NCBI RefSeq assembly: GCF_009674675.1
Contig: NZ_WKJC01000001.1
Coordinates: 1,185,031-1,249,030, forward strand
DNA length: 64,000 nt
Source: Kangiella sp. HZ709
GTDB taxonomy: Bacteria > Pseudomonadota > Gammaproteobacteria > Enterobacterales > Kangiellaceae
Direction: 5' to 3'
Every line of letters begins with the position of its first letter. The first letter of the stretch is position 1. Under the pieces are notes generated by a model that worked only from the letters and a program-made list of their open reading frames with translations, was not told where the DNA came from and made no database searches. The position numbers and the translations under genes were made by a program. Below are positions 44,784-54,595 of the stretch, one piece after another.

Positions 44784-45608
44784 ATGGCTAAAAAAAACTC
44801 TTCCATTGTCCAAGGTCATCAGGCTCGTAAGCGCTTTGGCCAGAACTTTTTGTCTGACAACTTCTACATTAACCGAATAGTTGATTCTATCGCTCCTACT
44901 GACACTGACTTTATGGTTGAAATTGGCCCTGGTTTGGGCGCAATCACCGAATTACTGATCTCTAAAGTTAAACAGCTAGATCTAGTCGAATTAGATAAAG
45001 ATTTAATCCCTAGACTTGAAGACAAATTTGCCACTGCAAATAACTTACAAATTCATCATAGTGATGCCTTAAAGTTCGATTTCTCATCACTAACTCAAAC
45101 AAGCACTAACGATAGCACTTCTAAGCTCAGAATCGTCGGCAATTTACCTTATAATATTTCTACTCCACTGATTTTTCACTTATTAAACTTCCGTGCCGAG
45201 ATAAAAGATATGTATTTTATGTTGCAAAAAGAAGTGGTTGAAAGGATTTGTGCAAAACCCAATACTAAGGCTTATGGCCGCTTGAGTGTTATGACCCAAT
45301 ACTACTGTGAAACTGAAATGCTGTTTACAGTACCACCAGGAGCTTTCCAACCTGCGCCAAAAGTGGATTCAGCCATCATCAAGTTAAGCCCGAAAGCGGA
45401 ATCCCTTTTGACCGCTACAGATACTAAATTGTTAGCTGAAGTAGTTACTTCTAGTTTTAATCAAAGACGAAAAACCATCCGCAACAATTTAAAGAAGTAT
45501 CTTACCGATGATCAGCTCGAAAGCTTATCCATTGATCCATCTGTTCGCCCAGAAACTTTACCCATTGAAAACTTTATTAGTATCGCTAACTGGTTAGCAA
45601 AACATTAG
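44784..45608 (+). CDS. rsmA: 16S rRNA dimethyladenosine transferase
   Basis: KsgA/RsmA dimethylates A1518 and A1519 of 16S rRNA. The 274 residues show RKRFGQNFL, the SAM-binding VEIGPGLGAITELL, and the catalytic NLPYNIS. It is last of the conserved operon. The genes apaG and apaH, which usually follow, are absent here; a PilZ gene follows instead. Confidence 0.97.
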   Translation: MAKKNSSIVQGHQARKRFGQNFLSDNFYINRIVDSIAPTDTDFMVEIGPGLGAITELLISKVKQLDLVELDKDLIPRLEDKFATANNLQIHHSDALKFDFSSLTQTSTNDSTSKLRIVGNLPYNISTPLIFHLLNFRAEIKDMYFMLQKEVVERICAKPNTKAYGRLSVMTQYYCETEMLFTVPPGAFQPAPKVDSAIIKLSPKAESLLTATDTKLLAEVVTSSFNQRRKTIRNNLKKYLTDDQLESLSIDPSVRPETLPIENFISIANWLAKH

Positions 45609-45720
45609 AACCGTTTTAAAATGCTTTACATATTAGGTCCCAATTATTATATTTTTAATTGGAAGTAGTAAATATCAGCCTTATCAAGGCTCTATAGGAA
45701 TCATTAAGAAAGGAAATCGT

Positions 45721-46014
45721 ATGAGCTCAGCACCAGAAAACGGCACCGACAATGCCCGTCGCTTTAATCGAGTCAATATTAATTTGCCTGTTGCAATACG
45801 CCAAGAAAACTCACAAGTATTCTTATCCGAAAGTTTGGATATATCAGAAGGTGGGGTATTGGTACGAAACAAAGAAGGCGCAAAGCTAGATGAAGGCGAA
45901 GTGGTTAAAGTTCATATTGACGGCATTCTGGGTGAAGACCAATCGAAAATGGTGCTGCATGAAATGAAAGTCATTCGCATAGAAGAAAACATTATCGCTC
46001 TAGAGTTTTTATAA
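45721..46014 (+). CDS. PilZ domain protein
   Basis: A 97-residue single-domain protein with the c-di-GMP binding signature: RRFNR near the N terminus and DISEGG about 30 residues later. It would bind c-di-GMP and influence motility, biofilm or secretion; the partner is unknown. AGGA precedes the ATG. There is a 112-base gap from rsmA, so it may have its own promoter. Confidence 0.85.
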   Translation: MSSAPENGTDNARRFNRVNINLPVAIRQENSQVFLSESLDISEGGVLVRNKEGAKLDEGEVVKVHIDGILGEDQSKMVLHEMKVIRIEENIIALEFL

Positions 46015-46111
46015 TCCTCACCTACAAACTGTATAAATTTCAACCAATCCATTATTTTTTCTAATCCTTCTTATAAAACCTGTTAGCTATATTTGTCACT
46101 ATTTGTAGGAG

Positions 46112-46127
46112 TGTGATCCAGTTCACA
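46112..46127. promoter_or_regulatory. CRP-type operator
   Basis: TGTGATCCAGTTCACA: both half-sites match the CRP consensus TGTGA-N6-TCACA exactly. The centre is about 41 bases upstream of the start predicted from the -10 at 46148, the spacing of a class II activated promoter. Confidence 0.8.
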
Positions 46128-46147
46128 CTTTGAAACTGTTGGTGCTG

Positions 46148-46153
46148 TATATT
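46148..46153 (+). promoter_or_regulatory. -10 element of the CRP-dependent subtilisin promoter
   Basis: TATATT with no good -35, as expected when CRP replaces it. The predicted start is near 46160, giving a leader of about 117 bases that includes a hairpin GAGGC-ATTC-GCCTC (46231-46244) upstream of the ribosome-binding site AGGAG. Confidence 0.55.
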
Positions 46154-46276
46154 CCACCAGTCGCATTTCTAAAACACAAGACAAGCACAACTAAATTATA
46201 TAAGTGCAAGAATAAGTGGATATGTGATTTGAGGCATTCGCCTCGGGGTAGTCTCTAAATCTTAGGAGTTAACAAC

Positions 46277-48433
46277 ATGAAAAAACCTTTTAATAAGGCT
46301 ATAGCGCCTTTGGCTGTATCTTGCGCATTAGCAGCAACTTCTGCAGTAGCAAATCAAGAAAGAAATTTCGAAAACCAAATTAACGATAGAGTTAATGCCA
46401 TTAAAGCTAAACAAGAAATGGGCTTTGGCTTAATCATTAAAAAGTCAGGCGTTCAAGCAAATTCAAAAGCTATGCAATCAATGGCAAACAGCAATGCGGT
46501 AGAAAAGCTCAGTGCTGTTTTAGGCTCGAAAGCCAAACATAAACGTTTTATGTTTAACGGTGCGCAAGTATTAGATTTTGATAATGGAATGAAGCCAGTT
46601 TCAGAACTAAGACGCATGGCAAATGAATTAATGGCATCTGATCCTACATTAGATATCAGCCTCAATCTTCCAATGTACGCTCTTTTAACTCCTAACGATA
46701 CTCATTACGGTGTTCAGTGGCACTACTCTGACGCCACTGGCGGCATTAATGCGCCAGCAGCATGGGATATCACTAATGGCTCAGGTGTTCGCGTAGCGGT
46801 ACTTGATACTGGCTATCGCCCACACGCTGATTTAGCAGCCAACATTATTGGCGGTTATGACTTCGTATCTAACTCAGCCTCAGCTCGTGACGGTAATGGC
46901 CGTGACTCAAATGCTGAAGATGAAGGCGATTGGGTAGCAACTGCGAACGAATGTTATCAAGGAAGCCAAGCAAGCAACTCAAGCTGGCACGGTACTCACG
47001 TAGCAGGTACGGTTGCTGCTGTAACTAATAATAACACTGGTGTTGCTGGTGTTGCCTTTGGTGCAAAAGTTGTTCCAGTACGTGTATTAGCTAAATGTGG
47101 TGGCTCAACTGCTGATATTGCAGACGCTATCGTATGGTCTGCAGGTGGCTCAGTATCAGGTGTTCCAACAAACCCTAACCCAGTGAAAGTTATTAATATG
47201 TCACTTGGCGGTGGTGGTTCATGTCAAAGCGTTACCCAAAGCGCTATCAACTCAGCTCGTTCAAATGGTGCTGTAGTTGTTGTTGCTGCTGGTAACTCAA
47301 ATGCAAACGCTTCTGGCTTTACTCCTGCTAGCTGTAGCGGTGTAATCAATGTTGCTGCCACAGATCGCAATGGTAATCGTGCAACATACTCTAACTTCGG
47401 TTCAAGTATCGATGTTGCAGCTCCAGGCGGCATGGGCGGCGCTGATGGCGTAGCTTCAACTATGGACTCTGGTACTACTACTCCAGCTGGCGATACTTAT
47501 GCATATAATGCTGGTACTTCGATGGCAGCTCCTCACGTTGCAGGTGTTGCTGCGTTAATGTTTGCAGTTAATCCAGACTTAACTCCTTCAGAAGTAGAAA
47601 CTATTTTAAAGGACACTACTCGTTCATTCCCTTCTGGCTCTACTTGTTCGACATCAAATTGTGGTACAGGTATTGTTGATGCTGAAGCTGCAGTTTTAGC
47701 AGCGCAAGGTAATGGTGGCGGTGGTAACCCTCCTCCAACAGGTGACGGCGTATTAGCTAAAGGCGTAGCAAAAACTGGACTTTCTGGTGCAGCTGGCTCT
47801 GAGCAATTCTTCACTATCGATGTTCCTGCTGGTGCAACTGGCCTGAGCTTTACTATGAGTGGCGGAACAGGTGATGCTGACCTTTACACTCGTCGTGGTG
47901 CTAAACCAACTACTTCAACTTACGATTGCCGCCCATACAGAACTGGTAATTCAGAAACGTGTACTGTGGCAAGTCCTGCAACTGATACATACCACGTCAT
48001 GATTCGTGCTTACAGCGCGTACTCAGGTGTTAGCTTAGTAGCTGACTACACTGAAGCTAGCGGTGGCGGCGGTGGTGGCGGTAGTGCTACTGAAACTGTA
48101 ACTAACAACACTAACGTTAACATTTCTGATAACACTACAGTGTCTAGTTCAGTTTTAGTTGAGAACCGTACCAGCATCGGTAGTATAGATATCAAAGTAG
48201 ATATTAAGCACACTTATAAAGGTGACCTACAAGTTAAGATCGTAGCTCCAGATGGTAAGTCTGCAACGTTACATAACCGTACAGGCGGAAGTGCTAACGA
48301 TATCAACCAAACGTTCACCATAAACGCTAGCTCGGTTAGCAACAGTGGTAACGGTACTTGGAAATTGGAAGTTAACGACAACGCTAACGGCGATACTGGC
48401 TACATTGATAGCTGGACTTTAACCTTCAAGTAG
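46277..48433 (+). CDS. Secreted S8 subtilisin with PPC and P domains
   Basis: A 718-residue exported protease. Order: signal peptide (about 1-25), prodomain (to about 135), then a catalytic domain with Asp177 (VAVLDTG), His238 (SWHGTHVAGT), Asn340 and Ser415 (GTSMAAPHVAG). A pre-peptidase C-terminal (PPC) domain (about 510-605), a Gly-rich linker and a proprotein-convertase P domain at the end (about 620-718) follow. Several cysteine pairs suggest disulfides. Type II secretion is likely but inferred. AGGAG lies 8 bases before the ATG. A CRP site upstream links it to carbon limitation. Confidence 0.93.
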   Translation: MKKPFNKAIAPLAVSCALAATSAVANQERNFENQINDRVNAIKAKQEMGFGLIIKKSGVQANSKAMQSMANSNAVEKLSAVLGSKAKHKRFMFNGAQVLDFDNGMKPVSELRRMANELMASDPTLDISLNLPMYALLTPNDTHYGVQWHYSDATGGINAPAAWDITNGSGVRVAVLDTGYRPHADLAANIIGGYDFVSNSASARDGNGRDSNAEDEGDWVATANECYQGSQASNSSWHGTHVAGTVAAVTNNNTGVAGVAFGAKVVPVRVLAKCGGSTADIADAIVWSAGGSVSGVPTNPNPVKVINMSLGGGGSCQSVTQSAINSARSNGAVVVVAAGNSNANASGFTPASCSGVINVAATDRNGNRATYSNFGSSIDVAAPGGMGGADGVASTMDSGTTTPAGDTYAYNAGTSMAAPHVAGVAALMFAVNPDLTPSEVETILKDTTRSFPSGSTCSTSNCGTGIVDAEAAVLAAQGNGGGGNPPPTGDGVLAKGVAKTGLSGAAGSEQFFTIDVPAGATGLSFTMSGGTGDADLYTRRGAKPTTSTYDCRPYRTGNSETCTVASPATDTYHVMIRAYSAYSGVSLVADYTEASGGGGGGGSATETVTNNTNVNISDNTTVSSSVLVENRTSIGSIDIKVDIKHTYKGDLQVKIVAPDGKSATLHNRTGGSANDINQTFTINASSVSNSGNGTWKLEVNDNANGDTGYIDSWTLTFK

Positions 48434-48460
48434 TCATCTTCTGATTACAATAAACAAGAA

Positions 48461-48487
48461 AGCGACTCAATAGAGTCGCTTTTTTTT
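48461..48487 (+). terminator. Intrinsic terminator after the subtilisin
   Basis: AGCGACTC-AATA-GAGTCGCT followed by T7, 28 bases after the stop codon. Confidence 0.92.
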
Positions 48488-48569
48488 GCCTTTAATTTAA
48501 GGCCATTAAAGGATACTATCTCTTATATCATTAAGAGTAGATTCAGTTAGGCTTTAGTAAAATATCACC

Positions 48570-49211
48570 ATGTTAGATTATCAACGTCACTTCATTGAGT
48601 TAGCACTATCGAAAAATGTGCTCAAGTTCGGCGAATTCACCCTAAAATCAGGTCGAATTAGTCCCTATTTTTTTAATACTGGCCTATTTGATAGTGGCTA
48701 CGATCTCGCTCAACTAGGTCGTTGTTACGCTCAAACTATGGTGCAAAAAGAACTCGCTTTCGATATTATTTTTGGTCCTGCGTATAAAGGAATACCTTTG
48801 GTTAGTGCTGCTTCCATTGCATTGTCAGAACAACACCAAATCAACAAACCCTACAGCTTCAACCGTAAAGAAAAAAAAGACCATGGTGAAGGTGGCTCTA
48901 TTGTAGGTAGTGCACTTTCAGGAGACGTTCTAATTATCGATGACGTTATATCTGCAGGCACGGCAATTCGCGAGTCAATCGATATCATTAAAGCCAATGG
49001 AGCTAATCCTGTTGGCGTTTTAATTGCTTTGGATCGCCAAGAAAAAGGGCAAGGTGATTTATCTGCAGTACAAGAGGTCGAAAGAGATTATAAAATACCA
49101 GTACACTCCATCGTCCAACTAGCCGATTTAATTAGCTATCTGGAGCAAGATCCCAATCTGGCATCCTTTTATGATAAGGTAGTAGCGTACCGTAACCAGT
49201 ATGGAGTTTAG
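48570..49211 (+). CDS. pyrE: Orotate phosphoribosyltransferase
   Basis: A pyrimidine synthesis enzyme of 213 residues. It has [16 protein letters not shown] at the N terminus, the catalytic flexible loop with [12 protein letters not shown], and the PRPP-binding motif [14 protein letters not shown]. The stop is 3 bases before the next gene, which starts with GTG. The pyrE-slmA convergence is conserved in related genomes, here with one extra gene between. Confidence 0.96.
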   Translation: MLDYQRHFIELALSKNVLKFGEFTLKSGRISPYFFNTGLFDSGYDLAQLGRCYAQTMVQKELAFDIIFGPAYKGIPLVSAASIALSEQHQINKPYSFNRKEKKDHGEGGSIVGSALSGDVLIIDDVISAGTAIRESIDIIKANGANPVGVLIALDRQEKGQGDLSAVQEVERDYKIPVHSIVQLADLISYLEQDPNLASFYDKVVAYRNQYGV

Positions 49212-49214
49212 TTT

Positions 49215-50186
49215 GTGAAGAAGATTTTTCTTGTATTGTTAAGCACGATCTTACTACTAGCATCTAGTAGCTTATCCGCCAAAAACTATTACCGCTATAC
49301 TGATGCTGATGGCAAATTAGTCGTGAAAGACTATTTGCCTACAGAAGCAGTAAAAGTGGGCTATGACATTATTACTGAAACTGGTCGTTTAGTAGAAAAA
49401 GTACCAGCCGCTTTGACCAGAGAGCAACGCATTGCAGAAAGTATTCGACAAGAACAATTGAAGTTACAAGCCGACAAGCGTCGAAAAGAACGTCAAAAAG
49501 ATACCCTATTATTGCGCCAATACTCGACGGTAGATGATATTGAACGTACTAAAAAGTCTCAAACTTCTACTTTGAACATCAATCTAAGAATTATTGCTAA
49601 TCACACCAATTCGTTAAAACGTAAACTGCAAGAGCAAGAAAAGCGGGCGGCAGATTACGAACGACAAGGTAAAGCAGTACCAGAAATGACCTTGCATGAA
49701 ATAGCAGCTATAAAAACACAAATTTCAGCTAATAATGATTCTGTTGAGCGTTACGAGTCTCAAATTGCCAATATTGACCAGCAGTTCCAGAAAGATCGAA
49801 TTCGCTTCCAAGAATTAAAAGCCGAATTATTTGTAGAAAATTCATTACGTGACGTCAATGATATAGACGTTCAAGACATTTACGATTGTGCAGATAAAAT
49901 AAGTTGTGATAAAGCATGGAGCTACGCGCAGATTTTCGCCTTAGAAAATGCAACCCACGCCCTATCTATCGTAACCAATACTTTAATTGTCAGTAAGAAA
50001 CCGAGAGCCGATAATGAGATTGGGTTAACTATCACTAGAGTTCCTCAGAAAAATGAAGTGGAAGCTATGAATATTGTGATAAATGTTAACTGCAATCCTA
50101 GCGAAGAAGGTAGAAAGCTTTGTCAGAGTAATGAAGTTATAGCAATCAAACAGAAGTTTATCGATTATCTTTCTGCTAACTCATAA
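49215..50186 (+). CDS. Exported coiled-coil protein with DUF4124-like N terminus
   Basis: Starts with GTG at 49215. It has a signal peptide ending SLSAK and an N-terminal YYRYTDADGKLVVKDYLP segment typical of DUF4124. A charged helical region follows (about residues 70-215), with repeated RIAESIRQEQLKLQADKRRK-like stretches that form a coiled coil. The C-terminal domain has four cysteines (DCADKISC, CNPSEEGRKLC). It is probably periplasmic and the role is unknown. Translation is likely coupled to pyrE. Confidence 0.78.
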   Translation: MKKIFLVLLSTILLLASSSLSAKNYYRYTDADGKLVVKDYLPTEAVKVGYDIITETGRLVEKVPAALTREQRIAESIRQEQLKLQADKRRKERQKDTLLLRQYSTVDDIERTKKSQTSTLNINLRIIANHTNSLKRKLQEQEKRAADYERQGKAVPEMTLHEIAAIKTQISANNDSVERYESQIANIDQQFQKDRIRFQELKAELFVENSLRDVNDIDVQDIYDCADKISCDKAWSYAQIFALENATHALSIVTNTLIVSKKPRADNEIGLTITRVPQKNEVEAMNIVINVNCNPSEEGRKLCQSNEVIAIKQKFIDYLSANS

Positions 50187-50213
50187 CCATCATTATTATC
50201 TTTAGAGCAAAAG

Positions 50214-50249
50214 TGTTAGTCGCTTACAAATAGCGACTAACAAATTTTT
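50214..50249. terminator. Convergent terminator spanning the slmA stop codon
   Basis: TGTTAGTCGCT and AGCGACTAACA form a perfect 11-bp stem around a 7-base loop, followed by AATTTTT. The slmA stop at 50237-50239 lies inside the right arm, so the 3' end of slmA is part of the hairpin. Confidence 0.8.
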
Positions 50250-50824
50250 CTTAATAACTGCCACTCTTCTTCCCAATTTGCCAGTGGCGACTGTAAAAAA
50301 TTAGTTCTAACGTACTGCTGAATACGGCCCTCTGTAAACGCCATCAAGATATTAGCCCTACTGGCCACATCAGGAATGTACTTTTGTCCTGACGCAACCT
50401 CTGCCTGACGAAACTGCTGCTTAATATGGGTTTCAATACGATTAAATAACTGACTTATACGGCCTCTAAGACGCTCATGTTCACCCGTTAGTGCTTCGCC
50501 CGTTAGCATACGACTAATACCGGGATTTCTACCTGCAAAAGTTAACAACAGTGTAATGATTTTTTGGCACTGCTCTTCTAGATCTGAGATTTCTTTTGAT
50601 ATCATATTGATCCGAGAAAACATTTCCTGCTCTGCAAAATCAATTAAACCTTCAAACATTCTTGCTTTGCTAGGAAAGTGACGATAAAGCGCCGCTTCAG
50701 AAACACCGACTTCTTTGGCCAGCTTAGAAGTCGTAATCCTTGCACCAGGTTCTTTTTCTAACATTAAAGCCAAAGACTGGAGGATTTGCTCTTTTCGTTT
50801 GCTGTTATTTTTTTTAATAGTCAT
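50237..50824 (-). CDS. slmA: Nucleoid occlusion factor SlmA
   Basis: A TetR-fold DNA-binding protein that blocks FtsZ assembly over the chromosome. The 195 residues have an N-terminal helix-turn-helix (ITTSKLAKEVGVSEAALYRH) and the SlmA-specific FPSKARMFEGLIDF and ISRMLTGEALTGEHERLRG. It is convergent with pyrE's downstream gene and lies 14 bases after algC. Confidence 0.94.
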   Translation of the reverse strand: MTIKKNNSKRKEQILQSLALMLEKEPGARITTSKLAKEVGVSEAALYRHFPSKARMFEGLIDFAEQEMFSRINMISKEISDLEEQCQKIITLLLTFAGRNPGISRMLTGEALTGEHERLRGRISQLFNRIETHIKQQFRQAEVASGQKYIPDVASRANILMAFTEGRIQQYVRTNFLQSPLANWEEEWQLLRKIC

Positions 50825-50838
50825 CTAGTCTCATCTCT

Positions 50839-53214
50839 TTAGAAATTTACTTTTAGCTTTGGTGCCACAATACTTAACTGTTCTTTTAATACATTTTTCA
50901 TTCGCTCTAAAGCCGCTTCATTATCAGCTTCAAACTTCACCACCACACTTGGAGTAGTATTTGATGCTCGTATCAAGAACCAGCCTTGCTCATATTCGGC
51001 TCTGATGCCATCAATACTATTAATATTAGCTCCCTCAAAAGTTACCTTAGAGGAAAGTGCATCTATCAATTTGAACTTAACTTTATCAGGCACAGGCAAA
51101 TTAATTTCTTGTGATGAAAAACCTTCCGGGAAACCAGCAAAAATATCAGCCGAAGAGCGTGTGTCTCTGGCGATCAACTCTAAGACTCGCGCAGCAGCAT
51201 AAATGGCGTCATCAAATCCATTCCAGCGCTCTTTAATATAGACATGACCGCTGCCTTCACCACCTAATAACGCGCCCGTCTCGCGCATTTTAGCTTTCAT
51301 CAAAGAGTGCCCCGTTTTCCACATTACTGGCATCCCTTGGTTTTCCTTAATAACGTCAGCAAGATAACGGCTACACTTAACATCAAACAATACTTCTGCG
51401 CCAAAATTTCGAGACAGAACGTCCGCTGCAAGTAGCATCATGACACGATCGGTCCAAATGATTTTACCACTCGAATCTACCACTCCTAAGCGGTCACCAT
51501 CGCCATCAAATGCAATACCTAAGTCCGCACTCTCAGACTGGACCATCTCAATAAGATCTTGCAAATTTTCAGCTTTGTTAGGATCAGGATGATGATTAGG
51601 GAAGTTACCATCAATTTCTGTGTGCAAAGCTAAGACTTCGCAACCTAAAGCTTGCAAGAGTCGCGGCAATAAATTTCCAGTAACACCATTACCACAATCA
51701 ACTGCTACTTTTAATGGCTTTTCCAGTGTTATATCAGAGACTAATTTTTCTAAGTAGTTTTGTTCAAATTCAAGCTCTTTTCTGCTGCCTTTTCCACTTA
51801 AGAAATCATTTTCTTTTATGCGAGTATAAAGCGCCTTAATATCACGGCCATAAAGAGTATCTTCTGCTAATACAATTTTTAATCCGTTATGTTGTGGAGG
51901 ATTATGGCTGCCGGTCAGCATTACAGCTGAACGAACCTTTAAAGCGCCAATAGCAAAATATAAAACTGGTGCTGGGACCAACCCTAAATCAACCACATCA
52001 CGCCCACTTGAGATTAACCCCTCAATTAATGCATGGTGCAATTGCGGACTAGAAATACGGCCGTCTCTAGCAACTAATATCTTTTGCTCTCCACGTGCAT
52101 AAGCCTCACTACCAATAGAACGCCCGAGGGCATAAACAATATCTTCATTTAAAGTTTTCCCCACCTCTCCGCGGATATCGTACTCTCTGAAAATCTCAGG
52201 ATTTATTTTCTCGGCTAACTGCAATAAATCGATATCAAAAGTGATTCCTTTCGGCTCGGACTTTTCTTCCAATGCCGCTGCAACGGCTTCTATAGCTTCA
52301 GCTGACTCTTCTTCGGTTTCATGCACACGACGATAACTGGCCGCTAGCTCATTGAAAAAATCCACTTGATAATTCGATGGCATCTTATTTTTTGCAATAC
52401 CTTGAATAAAGCTTCTTGCTTCTGATTTTAAACTTGTTTTTAACGATAGGAACGGCAGTAAGGCAGCTACCACTAAAGCTGCTAATGCTAATAAAATAAT
52501 TAATAGTGGCAATAAATAATTTGCAGAGAAGGCATTGTTTTCTTGGAACACTGCTATCGACCAATTCGCACCAAATCTTTCAGACTCTGCCAAGGGTTTT
52601 GCGCCAGACGCATTTGGTTTACTAGAACTAATTAAATGATTACCAGTATCAAAATGCTGTAACAACTGAAATTCGATGAAATTCTGTTGATTGCCAAAGA
52701 AACGGGCAAAACCTTTAGGGTCAAAAGCAATTAAATATATCTTGTCACTAGAAGCAGAAGCAAAAGCCACATGGTCTGGATTCCCATTATTCAATATCAA
52801 TTCCGGGTTAGCTCTTTTACCCTCAGAGGCCTGGCGCAAGAGCTCTAAGGTCATATGGGTAACGATTGGAGTTGAATCTTTATCTACTTCTAGCTCGCCT
52901 TTTAAACGACTAGTAACGGCGGAAACCTCTGGGTAACTGGCCTGTAACGCCGAGAGTATCGCCGCCTCATCAGCCTCTTCTTTTATCGTTTCATCGATAT
53001 CCTTTTGAATAGTTTCTAACTGTTGATTAACTTGTTGCGCCTTTTCGTTCACAGTGCTTTGCAAATAAAAGCCTGCCTGCTCTTTTAACGGTTGCTGATA
53101 TCCCCAAAAGTAAAAAGCCACTGCCGATATCAATAGCAATACCGCACCGATGGCAAACGCTGGTATAAAAAAACTAATTAAACTTCTACCCTTTCCTGAT
53201 TTTGAATTCGCCAT
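50839..53214 (-). CDS. algC: Phosphomannomutase/phosphoglucomutase with membrane extension (AlgC type)
   Basis: 791 residues. The N-terminal 320 have two membrane helices (about 12-32 and 233-256) flanking a periplasmic segment. The C-terminal 460 or so form the alpha-D-phosphohexomutase with a phosphoserine loop (LTGSHNPPQHNG), metal loop (FDGDGDRLG) and sugar loop (GEGSGH). It makes Man-1-P or Glc-1-P for LPS and exopolysaccharide. The long N-terminal extension matches longer AlgC forms known from Pseudomonas relatives. Confidence 0.9.
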   Translation of the reverse strand: MANSKSGKGRSLISFFIPAFAIGAVLLLISAVAFYFWGYQQPLKEQAGFYLQSTVNEKAQQVNQQLETIQKDIDETIKEEADEAAILSALQASYPEVSAVTSRLKGELEVDKDSTPIVTHMTLELLRQASEGKRANPELILNNGNPDHVAFASASSDKIYLIAFDPKGFARFFGNQQNFIEFQLLQHFDTGNHLISSSKPNASGAKPLAESERFGANWSIAVFQENNAFSANYLLPLLIILLALAALVVAALLPFLSLKTSLKSEARSFIQGIAKNKMPSNYQVDFFNELAASYRRVHETEEESAEAIEAVAAALEEKSEPKGITFDIDLLQLAEKINPEIFREYDIRGEVGKTLNEDIVYALGRSIGSEAYARGEQKILVARDGRISSPQLHHALIEGLISSGRDVVDLGLVPAPVLYFAIGALKVRSAVMLTGSHNPPQHNGLKIVLAEDTLYGRDIKALYTRIKENDFLSGKGSRKELEFEQNYLEKLVSDITLEKPLKVAVDCGNGVTGNLLPRLLQALGCEVLALHTEIDGNFPNHHPDPNKAENLQDLIEMVQSESADLGIAFDGDGDRLGVVDSSGKIIWTDRVMMLLAADVLSRNFGAEVLFDVKCSRYLADVIKENQGMPVMWKTGHSLMKAKMRETGALLGGEGSGHVYIKERWNGFDDAIYAAARVLELIARDTRSSADIFAGFPEGFSSQEINLPVPDKVKFKLIDALSSKVTFEGANINSIDGIRAEYEQGWFLIRASNTTPSVVVKFEADNEAALERMKNVLKEQLSIVAPKLKVNF

Positions 53215-53256
53215 ATTTTCTTCCTCTTGTATTACGGCTTCGTCATTTCACTTTTA

Positions 53257-54456
53257 CTATCTGACACTATTAATTAATTCCACTAACTCTAAGCTCAACT
53301 CACTTTTTAGCATTGGTCCTAATGGATACATTTCTATTTGATCTTTGATCAAATGAAATACTCTTAATTCGTTATGATCGCTTGAAAAACCTATATCTGT
53401 TCGACTAACGTCATTTGCGCAAATCATCTCGATACCTTTGCGCTGCATTTTTGCTTTAGCGTATTCATCCACGTTCTGAGTTTCTGCAGCGAACCCTACG
53501 CAATAGCAACTCCTATTAGTTGCTACCCATTTTAAAATATCAGGGTTTTGCTCTAGCTCTAAAGATAAACCTGAATCAGCCTTCTTCTTCATTTTTTGCT
53601 CAGAAATATCTTTTGCTCGATAATCTGAAACTGCTGCACAAGCAATGAAAACATCCGCCTTATCAGTTGTTTCTGTCACTGCATCTAACATGCTTTGCGC
53701 TGATTCAACCATTAGTCGCTGGACACCGTTCGGCGCGGATAAAGAAACAGGACCAGAAACTAAAGTCACTTTAGCTCCTAAATCAGCAGCAGCCTTGGCA
53801 ATTGAATAGCCCATTTTTCCAGAGCTACGATTGGTTAAAAATCTTACCGGATCAATTTTCTCAACCGTTGGGCCCGCGGTTATGACCCAATGCTGACCTT
53901 TAAGCGGTTTATGGTTAAAAAAAGTGTCCACTTTTTGCGCGATATCAAGAGGCTCAATCATTCGACCTAACCCCACATCACCACAGGCTTGCTCGCCTGA
54001 GGCAGGCCCCCAGATATGCATTCCTCTTTTGCTCGCCGTTTGGATATTGTCTTGAGTAGCGGCATTCGCCCACATCTGTTGATTCATAGCCGGAACCAAG
54101 GCTATGGGTTTTGCGCTAGCCACACATAAAGTGGAGAGTAGGTCATTGGCCATACCAACGGTTGCCCGCGCAATAAAATCAGCACTGGCTGGAGCGATCA
54201 CAATCAAGTCCGGCCATTTGGCCAACTCTATATGCCCCATAGCTGCTTCTGCACTAGGGTCAAGCAGGTCATCGTGCACTGGGTTGCCAGATAAAGCTTG
54301 TAGGGTTAATGGTGTGATAAATGCTTTAGCGCCTGAGGTCATAACCACGCGCACTTCAGCGCCAGCTTTTACCAACTGACGGCACAAATCTGCCACTTTA
54401 TAAGCCGCAATACCCCCAGTTAAGCCCAGTAAAATTTTCTTTTGGCTTAAATTCAT
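53257..54456 (-). CDS. coaBC: Bifunctional phosphopantothenoylcysteine decarboxylase/ligase
   Basis: A coenzyme A pathway fusion enzyme of 399 residues. The CoaC flavoprotein (N-terminal LLGLTGGIAAYKVADLCRQL, then PAMNQQMW and GMANDLLSTL) is joined to CoaB (VITAGPTVEKIDPVRFLTNR and SSGKMGYSIA, then GFAAET). It is divergent from radC. The usual dut between algC and coaBC is not present. Confidence 0.96.
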   Translation of the reverse strand: MNLSQKKILLGLTGGIAAYKVADLCRQLVKAGAEVRVVMTSGAKAFITPLTLQALSGNPVHDDLLDPSAEAAMGHIELAKWPDLIVIAPASADFIARATVGMANDLLSTLCVASAKPIALVPAMNQQMWANAATQDNIQTASKRGMHIWGPASGEQACGDVGLGRMIEPLDIAQKVDTFFNHKPLKGQHWVITAGPTVEKIDPVRFLTNRSSGKMGYSIAKAAADLGAKVTLVSGPVSLSAPNGVQRLMVESAQSMLDAVTETTDKADVFIACAAVSDYRAKDISEQKMKKKADSGLSLELEQNPDILKWVATNRSCYCVGFAAETQNVDEYAKAKMQRKGIEMICANDVSRTDIGFSSDHNELRVFHLIKDQIEMYPLGPMLKSELSLELVELINSVR

Positions 54457-54595
54457 CCTAAATTGTTGATTTGGTTCACATTGATGGCATTAGTTTACGC
54501 CTTTACCTACACAATTTGTAGCGTTCGGAGCAAATACTCGCTAACTATAATTTTGTATTCTTTTCTTTTACCAAAGCATATAAAAAGGAATGAGT

